DNA from: Monomorium pharaonis
Taxonomy: Eukaryota; Arthropoda; Insecta; Hymenoptera; Formicidae
Assembly: GCF_013373865.1 (NCBI RefSeq)
Contig: NC_050475.1
Coordinates: 7,269,001 to 7,333,000 of the forward strand
Direction: 5' to 3'
Length of the DNA: 64,000 bases
Part shown: piece by piece, positions 45,101 through 60,194 of the stretch
Layout: every line of letters begins with the position of its first letter
How positions within the stretch are numbered: the first letter of the stretch is position 1
The notes under the pieces: generated by a model
What the model was told of the DNA's origin: nothing
Databases searched by the model: none
Seen by the model: only the letters and a program-made list of their open reading frames with translations
Translations under genes and position numbers: made by a program

Positions 45101-48100
45101 AATAAATTACTTAATTCAATAACTTAAAAATTCTCTTTGTAAATAATGAGAGTTATAAGTTATAATGTTTAATATAATTTAAATCTTTTGTCATACTATT
45201 TTTATTATAACAAACAATGCAAATAATATAAAATGCAGAGATAGTTGCATAAATTATAACAACGTTCGTTGAATAATATATGAATTCATTTAATAGCTAA
45301 ACTTTTTACTAAACGCTAGAAAATCGCTTGGAAAAATATTACACTAAGAAATTTATTAACGAGCGGGTTCTTTCAAGAGGCGAAGGAACCGCAGATAAAA
45401 GAAGACAAACTCTGTGGGTAACACCCCGCATTTGTAGCAAGATTGACGATCATGCGTTTCGGCGCCTCTAATAATAGTCGCAAAATCAAGTCCCCGACAA
45501 TGAGATCGACTAACGCGGTTTGCCCAGTTTTACCCCATTTTCCTCGAAAAAAAAAACGCGCGCGTCAAAAAAGATCCGATTCTGTTCCCAACTGAACCAA
45601 CCCCTAACTATTTTTCCCCGTTTTCAGAAACGGCCGAATTATGCCGCCCACTTTCGACAGTTTCTCTCTCTCTCTCTTTCTCTCCCCCCTCCTTTTCCCG
45701 CTGCTTTCCCGGCGCCTTTTTCCCTCTCTTTTTTTTCACGAATTTTTCAATGGCAAACTATCGCACGGCTGTTAAGGCATTGTTGCGAAGAACCGGGCGC
45801 GCGTCATCAGTCACTCTCTTCTCCTCCGGGGTGACCGGCAATAATACCGGCATAATGGAATCGGCATAATGGCCGATTGCCGGCCGGTCGTGCAATAGCG
45901 CGCACTCCTGACACGAGATCGAGGATTTTATTATGACGCATTGCCCCGTCATTACGTATGTCACATAATTCGCTTCCCGCTTTGCCGCTTTCGCGGGGCC
46001 ATCACCATCCCGTTTCCTTCTCGAACGACAAATTAATGCGTAAATTACGATAACGTGTGACCCATACATGTGTAGAAGAGATGCGTAAAAGATACGTTTC
46101 ACGAGGTCCTTCTTTTGTAATTGTAATTGATTATTTATTTATTCAAACAAGCACAAGTATAATATCTCATGCACTCGTGCATTCAATTTGTTCATTGTTC
46201 TCTTCTGCTTCTCAAATTTTTTGTCAAAATGTTATATTCTCCATTCATGATTCTCCATCTCAGGCATTTTTTTATTTAATTTATATTTCATATTTTTATT
46301 TTACAGCTATTCTTAAACTTTTTGTTCGAGTCCCCCTGTAAATTTATTAATTCTTTTTAAAAAAAGATGCAACTTTCCGTGAAAGGGCAGTATTTTCGCA
46401 TGCACTCGATTCGTAATTCTAGTAAACGTCATTGTTTTTAACGGCATTGTTAGTTCAATGTTTCCGTTTATATTCAATACGCCGTAATTTGACATATATG
46501 GCTGGCGTGAACCGCAACCGCAGCGCTGCTAATTGGCCCTGCTCTTACATTATCGCTCACATCATTATTGTCCAATTAAATATTGCTCCCATGTATAATC
46601 AATTACGTCGACGCTTATACGTATAATAGCGTTACGCATAATTACAAACGTTGAACCTTAACGTCCTGTCAAGAGCGTCCTGGTTTTTTCTTATTTTTTT
46701 TTTTGCGGCGATATACCTTTCGAATGTGAACAGCGGAGAGCAAATCTCGGCGATCTTAAATCTTTACCGCGGGCGCTTAAACCGAATATAATCCCCATAA
46801 CAGCGTACCCGCGTTTTTGCCGGAGGCGTCGGGGGTTACTAAAAGGCACACTCCAATGTTTGACCAAGCTGTGCAAATATAAACGAACATCGTGTACATC
46901 CGGACACAAGAGGAGCACAATTCAGCCCCGCGCGGTCCCAGCCTCACCCTCGGTTGGCAAACATTTTAACAGGATTAGAGCACACTTACGCGGGCTAATC
47001 TGGCCAAATAGTCATTTGGGAAACCGCACGCTTTAAGTAGCCGTCATGGAGTTGTTGATCTAAATGTGATCTACGTTCGATCGCATTCGGTGCTTAAGAA
47101 CGAAGTTTGGAAATCCGCGATCGATTATAGAATTCTGAAGACTCAGACGATAAGCTGTATCTTAAGTAAAATATGATTAAAAAGTACAAATGTTTCAATT
47201 TGTTTAAAAAATATATATACAATATTATATAAAGCAAAACTACACAGAAATATTGATGCAATTACTATAATTTAACTATATTTATAGTCGTTTTCTAAAT
47301 ATATTTATAATTGTTTTAATCATTAAAAAATTATAACTTTTAGTTATTTTTACTACTCATACAATAAATAAATGTTTAAAAAATTATTATATTAACAATT
47401 GTAATTTACTCTACAAAATATTTATTTATTTTTATTATCTTAATATTTTTTTAATCGTAAACACAAGGTTATTATTAACATTATATCAAAAATTAATTTT
47501 TTATCTGCTCTTGATTCTTAGATAGAATAACGTTTTATAATCTTATTTCCAAATAGTATTACAAATTAAATCCATGTTTTTGTTATATACTAATAAAACT
47601 CTAAATATTCGTGCGAAAGTTTATTTAAATGTACTTGTTAAAGAGTTGTTATTTACCTAAAACTGAAGCAAAATGTGATTATTTTTACATAAGTCTGCAT
47701 AAATCAAGCTTTTCATTTTCTTTGCAGTAGATTTTACAGCTAGTCCGATTATTCACGACCAAAATTTTGTTGTTCATCAGAAGAAAAAAGAATAAATCTA
47801 TTAAGAAGTCTGTTGTTTTTATATTTCGATAACTTTTTGCTGTGAATATTGTAAAACAAAAAGCATTCTTCATTAAATTTAATGTTACACAGTTAAAACT
47901 AATAGTAATCTCGTAGAATCCGAATACATGCTAAAATTTCAACAATTGCTATGTTTTCAATAATACAAGTCATTTTCTATTTTAAGATTGCATCTGCCAT
48001 CATACTTCCTTAAATAATTTGTATCAATTATTTTATCGCTGCGATCGTCCGTCCTTATTTAAATTTCGAAAGAGTTTAAACACTTCCATCATAAAAACCA

Positions 48101-51100
48101 GATTCGTATCTAGCAAATATCGGCAATTTGAAATTTGGAGCCTCTTGCGTATAATGTACGAGCGTGCGATCATATTACGTACCGCACGTATTGCATAATG
48201 CATAATTAATTTACACGCATAATCACGCGAGTTACGTACCCTTCCACTCCGCGATATACGATTATAATTGTGAAAGCCGAGACGTACGTGCGCACGGGGG
48301 TGCGCGCGCGATATCCGTTGCTTCGCAATTTTAATTAATGCAGCGCAACGCAACGCGCCCCTATGACAGCTCCTATTAATTTTGTTCATTAATTTCGAAA
48401 TATGTTTTTCCTCTTTCTCCGTGCCGGCGCGGCGCGCGTATTTATTTTCGTCGCCGAGGGAATTGGTCCTCTTGCCTCGACGTCGAACACGAAAAATAAT
48501 ACGCACGGTCCGCTCTCGACGAGCGCACACGCGCGCAAATCTACATTGTAGCCTCCCCCCCCCCCTCCTACCCCGCCCGATCCGCCCCGCGCTAAACACA
48601 CGCGCGACAAGCGATACGCGCGCATCGCGTCGGCGTCGGGACGCTGCTGTGACGAAAAACTGTTGTTGTAGATCGCTGCTGTTGCGCGAATGCAAAATAT
48701 GGAAATGAAACTTCCGCGGAATTGACAAGCCGCAACCTCTTGGACCTCCCCGTCAATGTGCTCCCGCTCCCGCGTGCACCGTTCATTATACATTCAAAAT
48801 ATTGTCTTTGCATATATGCGCTCGCCGTGTAACAGCGTGTCGTACAAGGGGAGGAGAAGAAAAAAGAGAGAGGGGGGGGGGAAGGAAAAAAAAGAGTTGC
48901 CGCGCCGCGACTACGTGTTTGCTTAGAGACGCGGTAGTGTCAGCTCTCGTGATATGCCCTTTTGTGACAGACGGCCTTACTGAAGGCGCGATTATATTTG
49001 CGTATATGCATACGAAAATATTTGCACTTTCTACGACACCAACCTCCCCTTGCCGGGACGTTTTGTATGTCATTTCATATGATTCTAAGTATGTGGTTTT
49101 ATCGATTTTCGAATGTATATTGTAATATATATTGGCAGACTTAAGAAAAATTCGTAAAAAATATATTTAATTAAAGAAGCAATTGAGAGATATTAATTAT
49201 TTCGTAAAATTTATTTGATCTTGTTCTATATTATCTCTAAAAATAAATTTTGTAATGCAAAAAACAATTTAAATAATCTTTAAATACCTTAAGATATTTA
49301 TGAGGTAGATCATTTAAAATATTAGAATAATTAACATTGAAAAAAAATTTGTCACATAACTAGAGAAAGATTAGGGTTAATAAAATTATATTGTATTTCC
49401 TTTTATTATTATCGTTTTTTTTTATTAAGTTTATAAAATTCAAAAAATATTTTTAAAAAACATTATGTATTTGTCAAGATAATATTTTCTGTAATATATT
49501 TTGTAAATTTATTTAAAATATATATTTAAAAACAAGTAGTTAAAACATTAAAAACAAATGTTTTAAATTGATTCGGATATTGATCCATTTCATTCAAATG
49601 CTTTACAAGTTTTAATTATTTTTTAAATAATTAAAAAATTTTTTGTATGTCAATAATTTTATTTTTTACTTTTTAATTAACAATTATACAATTAGATCAT
49701 TTCATATCATGACTTCTTATAAAAATTAAATAGTATGTATTCTTTACGTCATTTTGAGAATATGTCGGGTATTAATCGGGGTTAATATTTAACTTTAGTG
49801 TAACTTGAAAACTTGAACATGGTTTTCAAATAACGTAATTGAATTTAATGTATGACGTAATGCGAACATGCATTTGACGTGTAAAGTTATATTGCCTGCG
49901 TTCAGGGACCACTTACGATCGAGTGTCGCGAATCTGAGTCCTATAATCGCTTCGAAGGTAATTTGATTATACTTTTATTTTACTTATTAGCTAATATATT
50001 GTTTTTTATAATACTTCTACAATGCGCAGTCGTAAGAGAGCTAAAGATTCTTTACATATATATTTTAAAACTTTTCTGTGATATTATATGTACAAGATAT
50101 TGATATTTTTATTGATGTGCAAAAATTTATTGTGTATGAACATATTCCGTCATTATTTTTATATCTTTCACAATTAAATAAATTATTCTGTATTCATCTA
50201 AATTTCGTTTCATAGCAAAAAGCTATTTGGCTGTTTCAAATATCAAGATTGTAACATTCAATTATAATACGATTTAATATATGTATTAAAGAAAATTTAA
50301 TACATGATAAAACATTTAATTATAAGTATAACAAAGAAAAATTCTGATAACGGATTAATATAAAATAACGCTCGTTATACTAATTTAAAAAAGTAATAAA
50401 AGAAACGTATTTTCTTAAACATGGAGAAAACTATGCAATTCATATTTGGCCAAGATGGCAAATCAATACAAAATTACATTTCAATTAAATTGTAAAGGAA
50501 ATTATAAATTATGATTAACAGAAGAATTTATTACCTTGCTTCTATCATGCTTTCAAAAAGAAATAAATTTTCTGTCGATCGTCAGTTTAAAACGTTGTGT
50601 CTTTTTGGATCTCAATGTAACAGTGACAAAAATGATATTCGAGTACCTTGACATTGTCATGTAACTTATTATTTTGTGTATCATGAAACCAAATTGGTTA
50701 AGATCAATATTATAAGTTAGAAATTATTAAGATATTGTATACAATACGATATTAGAATTATATTCTTTAACAAATTCTATTATCTCTTCAAGATTTACAT
50801 GTTCGAATTGTTAATTTTTATTTATGCACACACTGTATGTATGTATGAATATTCGCGTTGCATTTTGCGCAAACAAAGGTATTTGTATAAATTGACACAA
50901 AACATTTTACATCAAAGTCAAAGGCTTCTGAGAATCCTTATACATTCAATTATAATTTATACTTTATACAAATGACTCAAGTGAAAGGAAAAAAATGTAC
51001 TATTACTACCTCTTAGAAATCCTATAATCAGAGTTGTGACAATCGGAAAACTTTTCGTTAATTCATTATTTATGATTTATTCGGTATATTTTGGATAACT
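42196..51100. other. Long intergenic block, no gene recognised
   Basis: GC-richer patches at 42200-42600, 43080-43640, 45360-46050, 46480-47120 and 48120-49060, with (CT)n at 43466-43493. AT-rich elsewhere, especially 43640-45350, 47150-48030 and 49080-50980. The longest frame is 48728-48033 on the minus strand: 231 codons, Arg-rich, with no recognisable motif. Confidence 0.5.
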
Positions 51101-54100
51101 TCGTACATTTTCGGAAAATAAAAGAGAAGGAAAGAAACAGCTACACTAAGAAAAAAATGTTATTAATTTGACTAAATTTTCCAATTAAATTAAATTTTAT
51201 CTATTCAAGTATTTATATATAAATAAATATATAAATAAAATATATTTCAATTAACTATATAAATACTTAAATTAAAATTTGTGCATTTAAATTAAATGCA
51301 CTTAAATTCCACTTGTCTGTTATATTGATTCTGGATGTACCTTATTTAGTCAGACGCTCATTTTTACTTATCTTACAAAAAATATAATTATTGCAAAATA
51401 ATTCAAAATAATATTATAAAAACTGGTATATCATCTGATGGAAGACACTTTCTGCTGCAGTTTGCATTTAAGTTTCCAAAGTTTTATATTTTTTAGTTTC
51501 CGTTTAAGAAATATAAATGCAAAAATAAAGTGGTACGTCGGTATCGGTTTTCCTCTGCAATTGCTACTCTTTTATTATTTATTATCGGGGAAAAGTGACG
51601 CGCAAGCTGTCGGGGAGAGATTCGCGCCGTAGCACTGTACTATTACGCAACTGTTCGCGACCGTCTGCAATGTCATAAGAACTTCACGCATTGTCGCGTG
51701 ATGAATATAATGGCCATTAATGGAATATCATCGCCACTCGCATCTAACTCTCTCATCCCGTCTCCCCCTCTTTCCTTCTTCCGTATTGGATCACACTACT
51801 ATTGAAACACACACACATACACACACACACAACACACCCGTCGTCTCGCCGCACTCGTAGATATCCATTAATCACGGACATAAGCAGGCGACTAATTGTC
51901 GGCTTTTGGAGCGAGAGGAACAGACAGGATGCGGATGCTAGATAGAGAGGCGTAAAATCGCGTCCCTTTATCGGACGGAGGGCGGCGTGCACGCACACCC
52001 CTTGCGCCCGGCCAGAACTCTCTCCCTCCGATTGATTCAATCGCGTCGCACGACAGCATCGCACGATCACGCTGCGTGAAAGCGAAATCCCGTGGATCCC
52101 GGCGCGATGCCTGCGGATGTGACTCGCCGATTTCTCCTCGATCGTTTGTTATTCCGGTCGCCGTATAAACTTCCCACCGATTTCAATCGTCACCGTTTAC
52201 TCGCGCATCAGTTGCCTCTAAGTCCCGTTATATAAAAAGCAGTAAATACACCTTTGTAATTATCCTAATTTAACTTTTGGAGTGCCATGTAGCGTATGTT
52301 TACTTTTCTTGAGAAATACCGATGAGCGCCGCAACACTGTAAGATGATTATGCGTTTAGCTTCTACCGCAATTCTCAGAACTCGATTAGACTTTACAATT
52401 GAAATGTTTTCTTCCAATTTATTGTCGAAAATAACTGTAAAAATGTATACGAATAATAATTTTATCATAATACTTTCCAATGTAGAATACACGCGAATAT
52501 ACTGCTCGGAATTTTTCGCATGATTTTTACGATCTTCAGTATTCAAACTATTTTTTAAAATATCACAAAAGATAGCAGATCAGATTAAGATTAACATGAG
52601 TACTCGGTGAACTTTCGTATATAATACATCTGATTTTTATCAAAGCTTGCGAGGGCTCAAATAAAAATCCAAAGAGATATTTCGGGAGACCGGAGTCTCT
52701 CGTGTCGATTAAAATGATTAAAGAAAAAAAAATCGCGCGACGGCTCGTGGTGTTTCGCAGGGGAACGGTAACCCTGCGGCAATTCGCAGCATCCACAGCG
52801 AGTTGACATAAAGGCGCGACGTATCTATAGACGCGAATCAAAACGACGGCGCGTAAGTTGCTCCAACGATAATCAATCATCGCACGCCTATTCGCGGGAC
52901 AGAGGAACGATCTGTCATCCACTTTCGTCTCGTTACGTTGGTCCATTCTATCAGAATCGCTTCATGGCCCATAGTCCCAGCTCTATTTAGCCAGATTGCA
53001 TCATGCGAATCCGTACTTTTTAAATAAACATTGAAACTTTGTCGAATTCCAACAAACACTCGCGTCTACACATCTATACAATGTATACACGGGATATTCG
53101 TCAGGTAACGTTCTGGGTTTGGATGATTTATTAGTAGATTTATTAGACGATACTAATAATCTTCTTATATGATATAATTCTTGACTTTTTCACATTAATA
53201 ATATGCTCAAGCGACTATTTTTCAAAGTTTAGTAAAATAATATTAATATCATTTTTAAATCTAATACAAAAATTCGTAGAAATAAGAAATAAATATTTTT
53301 TTTGTATCAGTGAGAACTGATATAAATTTAAGAAGATAATTTAAGAAATCATTGTAAATTAACAAAGATAAATAATTTGAAAAAAATTCTGTTAAAATCT
53401 TTGGAATTAAGTGCATTGAAAACGAATTTCGTATTAAACGATAATAATAATCGGAAAATTGAGGAAAAATTTACTTTAAATAAAATAAAAACTTTGCGCA
53501 TAATTGCAAATATGATCGAAGAGTGAAAGACTTCGGCGTTTAGAATTCGTCATCAGGGAATATCGTTTTAATAGAGCCGCACTATATGCAAAAGACGACT
53601 GAACTCGCGTTGCGCGTGTATGCGAATGTATTTGTCGGTCAGGAAACGGCACACAGGAACTGTGCGCCATTATGCGACAAATGCACCGAGCGATTCGCCT
53701 GGTTGCACATCCCGACGCGTCCAATAGAGCAGATCGACACTAATGACGTTGATTCGTTCTACTTCGCGCCGCCGGCGTTATAGTTACGCGTTATTATCCG
53801 CTCGGATTCTTCCCAGACATCGATCGATCTGCGGACGATCGTTGCCCGGCAGCTGGCGACGAAAATTTCGTAACCATTGAAGGAACGACAAGCGCCAGAA
53901 GGTGACGCATTCCGCCCAAATAATCAATTATTTACTGAAGATGCTGACACATTAGGAATATGTTGTATTGCCACAGAAGAAAAGTTTTTCCCGTTCTACT
54001 GCGACGAGCCGCAATTACGTAGGACTTTTCCGTAAGCCGAAACTATAAAACGTAGAGCCCGTCGCATAAAATAAACGACGAGACAAATTTCTGCCGGGAT

Positions 54101-57100
54101 AACTTTAAAAAATCTCGAGACGCCGGATATTCTGCTGTTGCAATTATAACAATTATCCATTGTGTGTGGAACAAGTTACTTTCGAATTCATATACATACA
54201 TGTATACGTGCTGTATGCCCTAAGGTATATTTGTCCCAATTAATTCCGCTTTGTGCACTAATGGCCCATGATGGTGTTACTTTGTAATTTTTTTAAAATA
54301 TATAATAAACATTCTTTTAATATAGAATATGCTTTATTCAGTCATAGCTGATATTTATTTGTATGATTTCATAATGTATGAATGTAGATTAACAACAAAT
54401 GCTTGTTAGCATCATTATTATTCTTAAATTGTTTATCAGTTTATATTGTAATGTTATTAGTCTGGTCCATCATAGCTGGTTTTAAAAGACCGAAAAGTAT
54501 ATTCGGCGCACAGTTCAGTGAACTTTGAAAAGTATATAAAATCACATAAATAAATATCATTATAAAGCTGTGAATAAGGCATATTCCATATTAGAATTAT
54601 AATTTTTACATAATCGGTCTAGATTCCCCATCATTATTCAAATAAAGACTTAATTACACAAAATAAAAACAAGATCAAAAATTCATTTGTATTATTTAAA
54701 TATAATAAAAAAAATAAAAATATTACTATTAAGTACAAACTTATTACTGCTAGTATTATCAGGTAATGTTCTAAATACTGCTTCTCTACCTCTCTATTAT
54801 TGCCGCACGTATCTAATATTGCCTTTCTATTTATTTATGTTTATACTATATAATAGTCTTAGTTTAACGTTAAAACAATTTTAATACATCATATCTTTCA
54901 TATCTTTCAGCTTTCATACCTTTTATTCTAACACTAAAATAAAAGCTACAATTGACAAAAGCGACAGTGAACAGTTACATTACCTTATATGCGCCGAAAG
55001 TTTTGATTTTGATTTTGTAATCGCGCATATTAAACTCGCGATTTAATTTCGGAGCAATTCGCGAAAAAAATATTCGCTCGACGGCTGGCGAACGAGAGAG
55101 ATATAAGAAGGGATACCTCCCTAAATGGTCACGGTATAAGGAGAGCACCATACGAATCTGATTTGGATAATACGGCACGGGGGAGGCGGTCACCGAGATC
55201 CCATCCCCCGTTGTCGGGTTAACCCCTGAAAAGTTCGCGCTTAATATTATTAAATTAAAGGACAATGGCTGGCTGCGCCACGCCGCGGCACGCGACATTT
55301 AAGCGATTTTAATAACATTTCACGGGGATTTTTTTAATAATATGATAATAAAGCGAAATGGAAGAAAACGCTCGACCGATTATTATCATCCTCTGTCATG
55401 GGGAATCTCCATCCACTCGCTCGCGCATCCATCTGCCTCTCCATTTGCCCCCTTCCTACCCCCTCCTCCGTCCCTGTCCTTCTTCTATCCTCCTCGCCCC
55501 CGTTTTCTGCATCGACCGAACCTGCCGTTCTGCTTTTCACCCTTACGAATGGCGGAAGTTTCTGTTTCACCTTCGTTTTTAATATCCAATGATGGAGATC
55601 TCAAGTCTTGCATCTTTGATTATATTGCGTAGACGTATACTTTAATAATTTATATTCTAAAACTAAATAGTACGACTTTTACCCTTCTTGTCTCCCTTTC
55701 TCTCATAATTGAAATTTAATAATAAAATAAAATGACTAAAACTTATCTATTTTATGTGTTTTCTGTTTTTCTTTCAACACACAAATGTACTTATTCAGAT
55801 GTCAGATCGCAATTTCGACAAGAACGTGACGATACATTCTTCCCGAATTACTCGAGCGCGTTTTCTTCATCTGCTCTCTTTAATCACGGTGTTTCATGGT
55901 CTCCCGACGTTTTGTACAGCATAAAAGAATGACACTTTAAGAGAAAGAGAGAGAAAGAGAGAAAGAGAGAGGAAGGACACGGCAACTATTATGGTTTAAA
56001 GAATGGGGATATTTTACGCTCGGTAAAGCACAGTCCATCCCGACCCCGAAACCCGCCCCTCCTGACCCCCTGACAATAGGTTTGGTGCCCCAAGTGTCAA
56101 CTCGCTCTTGTTTCGTATGGGTGGTCTTGTCGTCTCACCCGATACTTTCCATCACTTTTGTCGAGTAGGTTTCAGTCAACCTGAGAAAGGGTTGACTTCG
56201 GAGCGTGAGTAGCTGCCATGTATTTTTGTACCATTTTCATCCTACGTTGCCAACCTTTGCTTGTATTATATCGGCAAAACAAATTATATTTACAACAAAA
56301 TATAAATACAAAACAGGTAAACAACAAAATGATGGTAGATGATATGTGAACAAACGTGAATCTGTTCTTTATTCTAATATTTTATATTTGAAAAAAAAGA
56401 AACTTGCACAGATTTAGCATAAAAACGCAATAAATTATATTTATCTCATAAAGGCTATCGTTTCCCGATTATTAGGCAGGGATGCGTGTAGGTGTAGAAC
56501 ATTAAAGCCCGTTATCGTTAGCGGGGGCCGACACGGGCCCCGTCCGTGTGGGCCGTAGAATGCGCGGCGTACAGTGCAGCGAAGCAGATAGAGCTGCAAA
56601 ATATTAATCTCTCTTGTCGGGGTGAATGTATTTTTCAAAATTTCCGCGCGCCGTTCTATTAATGCTCCAATAGTTAATGCGGGACCATTAGTCAAACGTC
56701 GAGGCTCGTCGTGCACACGAAAAGAGAAATTTCGATTTTAAATCGCTACATTTATCATGCAAGCAGGCGCATATGACACCGTTCTGATTTTATTTTACTT
56801 CTCTCTTTCGTTCTCTCTCTCTTTCTCTCTGTAACCTTCACCGCTCAACCCCTTTTTTCGCAACGACTGCCTACATGTACCCGTTACCAGTTTACCGGCT
56901 ATTTTCGCTTACAACAAACTAGTCAGGTAATAATTTCGCATTACCATTATGTTCGCCATGATTATACCCATCCACGAATAAAAGTAAGCTATATTCAAAT
57001 CATAAAATTAAAATAATTAAATTCAGAAAAGTTAAATATTTAAAATTGCAAAAAGAGATAAGAACACTGAAAACATTGCACACAAAGAATGAAACATACA

Positions 57101-58364
57101 AATATAAAAATAATTTTTTCTCTTTCTCTCTATTAAAAAAAATGGCTTAAATTAGTTATTTTAACATGTTCGGTATTATATTCATCAACTATTCTTCTCA
57201 ACTCAAATGTACTTTTACATTTTATTTATGTATAAATATACAAATTTTTCATGCAATTAAAATAAATTAGAAACATTTTAATCTAAGTTACTTTCTGTTA
57301 CATAAAATATTTTTTATAAGCCATTTTATACAATTAAAATTAAATAAAATATATAATGTACATACTAAAAAAATAAACTATTCCAAAATATTTATTAAAA
57401 ATAAACACTATAATAAAATTTTTTTTTAAACTCATAATTAATGGCAAATTAAAAAGAATAATAATCATATTTTTTGTTTACAAATATAGTACGGTAAAAT
57501 AATTTTATAAAGTAAACCTAACTAGACAATTTTAAAAATTGCAAAAAAATCAGAAATAATAGAAACAAGAAAACATTAAAATATATTAAAAATATGAAAA
57601 AAGATTATTATAGGAAAAAATAATTGCCAATTTTTTAAAAGTTTAAAAAGTTATAAATTAAATATATGCATTTTAGAACATTTTAATATACACATTTTTT
57701 AATTTAGAATATTCTTTAGTATATTCTTTGTATACTTTGATTGCAATCAAATGAATCACAACATGATTTAAAAACATGAGATATAGCAGATATTTTCAGG
57801 TCAACGTGAATTTATTGAATCGTTAAAACGTAGGTCATGAACAAGTAAGTGGTACCCCGTTCGAAGTTTGCCAAACTATAAAGAGGGACTGTTTCTTATA
57901 CATATTTAGGTATATATATTTTGTAAAAGCGTCAAAGTTACCTAATCTAAAACCCATACTTGTCCCATAAAATACGTTTCCATTCATCTATCCTCGTAAA
58001 CACGCTATCAGAAAATAATAAAAACGCGAAGGGAAATGGGTCTGACTCCGCACCCGAGGCCATTACACTGCCGCTCGGGTCCGCTCGTAAATTTCAGGCC
58101 GCGAAGTCGTAGTCGTTTATTTCGGCTTTGGAGAAACGATTGAAATATGATGAGCGAGTATCTGGAGTATCTAGGAGTCTTCTTACTGCATAAGAAGAAC
58201 ACTGTTTCGTATTCGCGGTACGCTAACTAAATTTCACATACTCAAAATTTAGTTTGTTTCGTATTAAAAAAAAGATATCATGTACTTTTTCCAGAGAAAT
58301 AAATTATGACAGTGTGTAGAGGAATAGAATTGTCGGGTGTGACTTGAATTAAAATAACATTTTT
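51101..58364. other. Long intergenic block, no gene recognised
   Basis: CpG-rich patches lie at 51590-52250, 52700-53060, 53560-54070, 54980-55600 and 56460-56930. (AC)n is at about 51810-51830 and (GA)n at about 55940-55971. A short inverted pair AAGTATTTATATA/TATATAAATACTT is at 51209-51274. 56950-57800 is extremely AT-rich. No credible coding sequence. Confidence 0.5.
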
Positions 58365-58579
58365 TTAACACTAGAACAACCAAACCCGTCAAAATGACGG
58401 GTTTTAGATTTCTAGATTAAATTAAGAACTAAGGTAATTTTTATCGGATTTTTAATTTTTGGATTAATTATTTAAATATTAAAGAAATTAAAATAATAAC
58501 AATACGCAAAGAAGTTAAAAATAAAAACTAAGAAAGATAGAAATAGATAGCTATGCATTTAATGCTGGTTGTTCTAGCG
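58365..58579. mobile_element. piggyBac-like MITE with TTAA-CACTAG end
   Basis: TTAA (58365-58368) is followed by CACTAGAACAACC and a small palindrome around AACCCGTCAAAATGACGGGT (58384-58403). The other end carries GGTTGTTCTAGCG (58567-58579), the inverted repeat with changes and a lost TTAA. TTAA plus CNCTAG ends and a CCCGTCA/TGACGGG subterminal palindrome are characteristic of piggyBac-type elements. Noncoding. Confidence 0.65.
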
Positions 58580-58595
58580 GTTCTTGGAGAGCAAG

Positions 58596-58726
58596 CACAC
58601 GGAAAAAAAATATTAGTTACAAGTAGCAAGAATCTAAATTTCAGTTGGATACAGCTGAAATTCAGCTGCCGCGCACAGATTTTTGCTGCTGCAATCAACT
58701 GCAACTAATCTCTTTTTTCACGCAGA
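58596..58726. mobile_element. Short MITE-like element with ACACGGAAAAAA ends
   Basis: The left end ACACGGAAAAAAAATATTAG then TTACAAGTAGC, and the right end CTAATCTCTTTTTTCACGCA preceded by GCAACTGCAA, are imperfect inverted repeats. The element is about 130 bp, noncoding, and starts 17 bp from the preceding piggyBac-like element. Confidence 0.6.
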
Positions 58727-60194
58727 ATCAATTATCAGAAACATATCCAATAAGCATAAAATCGTTACTACTATATGTTATCACAATATTCAATAATATT
58801 TAACGTTTTTTTTATATGTCGTATGTATACAACATCAATTTAAACAAATATTGATCATGACTTGGAGATAATATTTTTAAAACGTTTCAACAATGTTTAA
58901 AAAAATTATGTATTAAACAAAATTCTGAAATTTATATAATTTATACAATATTATTTTAAAACGTTCAAAAAATACACATAAAATCAACATTTCTGAATGT
59001 TACTTTAATTCTTTTTCACTTATTAGAATGTCCAGTCATTACACTAATAATAACACTGAACAAAGAAGGATTTAGATAAAGATACCTTATGAAGGTATCA
59101 TCCAAACGTTATGGACGTACTTATGATTTGAAAATCAATTGATCTGTTACGTTATAATTTGCACATATCAAAATTTAGCGGCGCGTGCAAGTGCACCGTG
59201 AATATTCATGATTCGTGCGTACGGATCATGAAACGTAACGAAATCAAGAACACCACTCGGGGACGTCACGCATCGGCGTGCGTAAGCTAAACGAACGCAG
59301 AAGAGAATTCGGTTCAACCGAAGGAAGAAAGGGGGAAAGGGGGTAGGGCCAAGCTACCCTCCGACGTGGTCCGACGATAGTAACCGTGCGATGTTTAACT
59401 GGGCGTAACCCCCAAAGATCATCTTACAAGTGTGTGCGAGCGAGCAAGCACAACAAAACGGGATACGCGGCAAGGAGGAGAGGGAGGAGAAGAGAAGGAG
59501 GAGGGGAGGGAGGAGGGGGAGCGAAACGGCGCTGATTTATTTATCGAATCATAAATTAGCGGGGTCACACAATACGACGCGACGCGAGAGTGCGACTATC
59601 CTTCTCACCGGGGAGGGATCCGAGGGCGTAAACGGTAACGCGTGTTTGCGTTGCGTGCTCGACCGGAAACGCGATTTATACCATGCAAATTAAACGCGCG
59701 CACGCTGCACGCACCCGGGACCCCGTCCTGCGCGCTCCGTCATATTATTATTAGCGTTTTTGTTATTACATCGTATTGGTGTACCAACGGACGGCCCGTG
59801 CAAATATCCGAGGCTTGACCGATTTTCATCGACGGGAGAAATCGACCCTCCCCTCTCTCGAATCCCTCGCTTCGAAATTTAATCCTAAAATTCGCAAGAG
59901 TGTTTCTCGCATCCGAGAAATTGCACGCGTGACTTGCTTGGCATTTGGTTTACCCGGTGCGTGGATCGTTACGATCCTTAAATTTGTTATTCACGATCGT
60001 TAAATTATATAAAAATCACAGTTTCGCATGGGTCTTAGTTTTATACAATTCGATCTCAAACAACCAAATTAATTTCACTGGATTTACAGCTGAAAAAAAA
60101 GTTGAACGTTTAAGTAAAATATTTTATTAATTTTATTAGTTTTATTTATATTATGTAACACATTTTTTGACATGTAAAATGGCAATACTTGTGA
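58727..60194. other. Intergenic, no gene recognised
   Basis: AT-rich to about 59160, then CpG-rich with a purine-rich run (59470-59525) to about 60000, then AT-rich again. Frames are short and unlike any family I know. Confidence 0.5.

Noticed and set aside
54975..55298. 107-codon minus-strand open frame
   Set aside because: No family resemblance; length is within chance for a CpG-rich patch.
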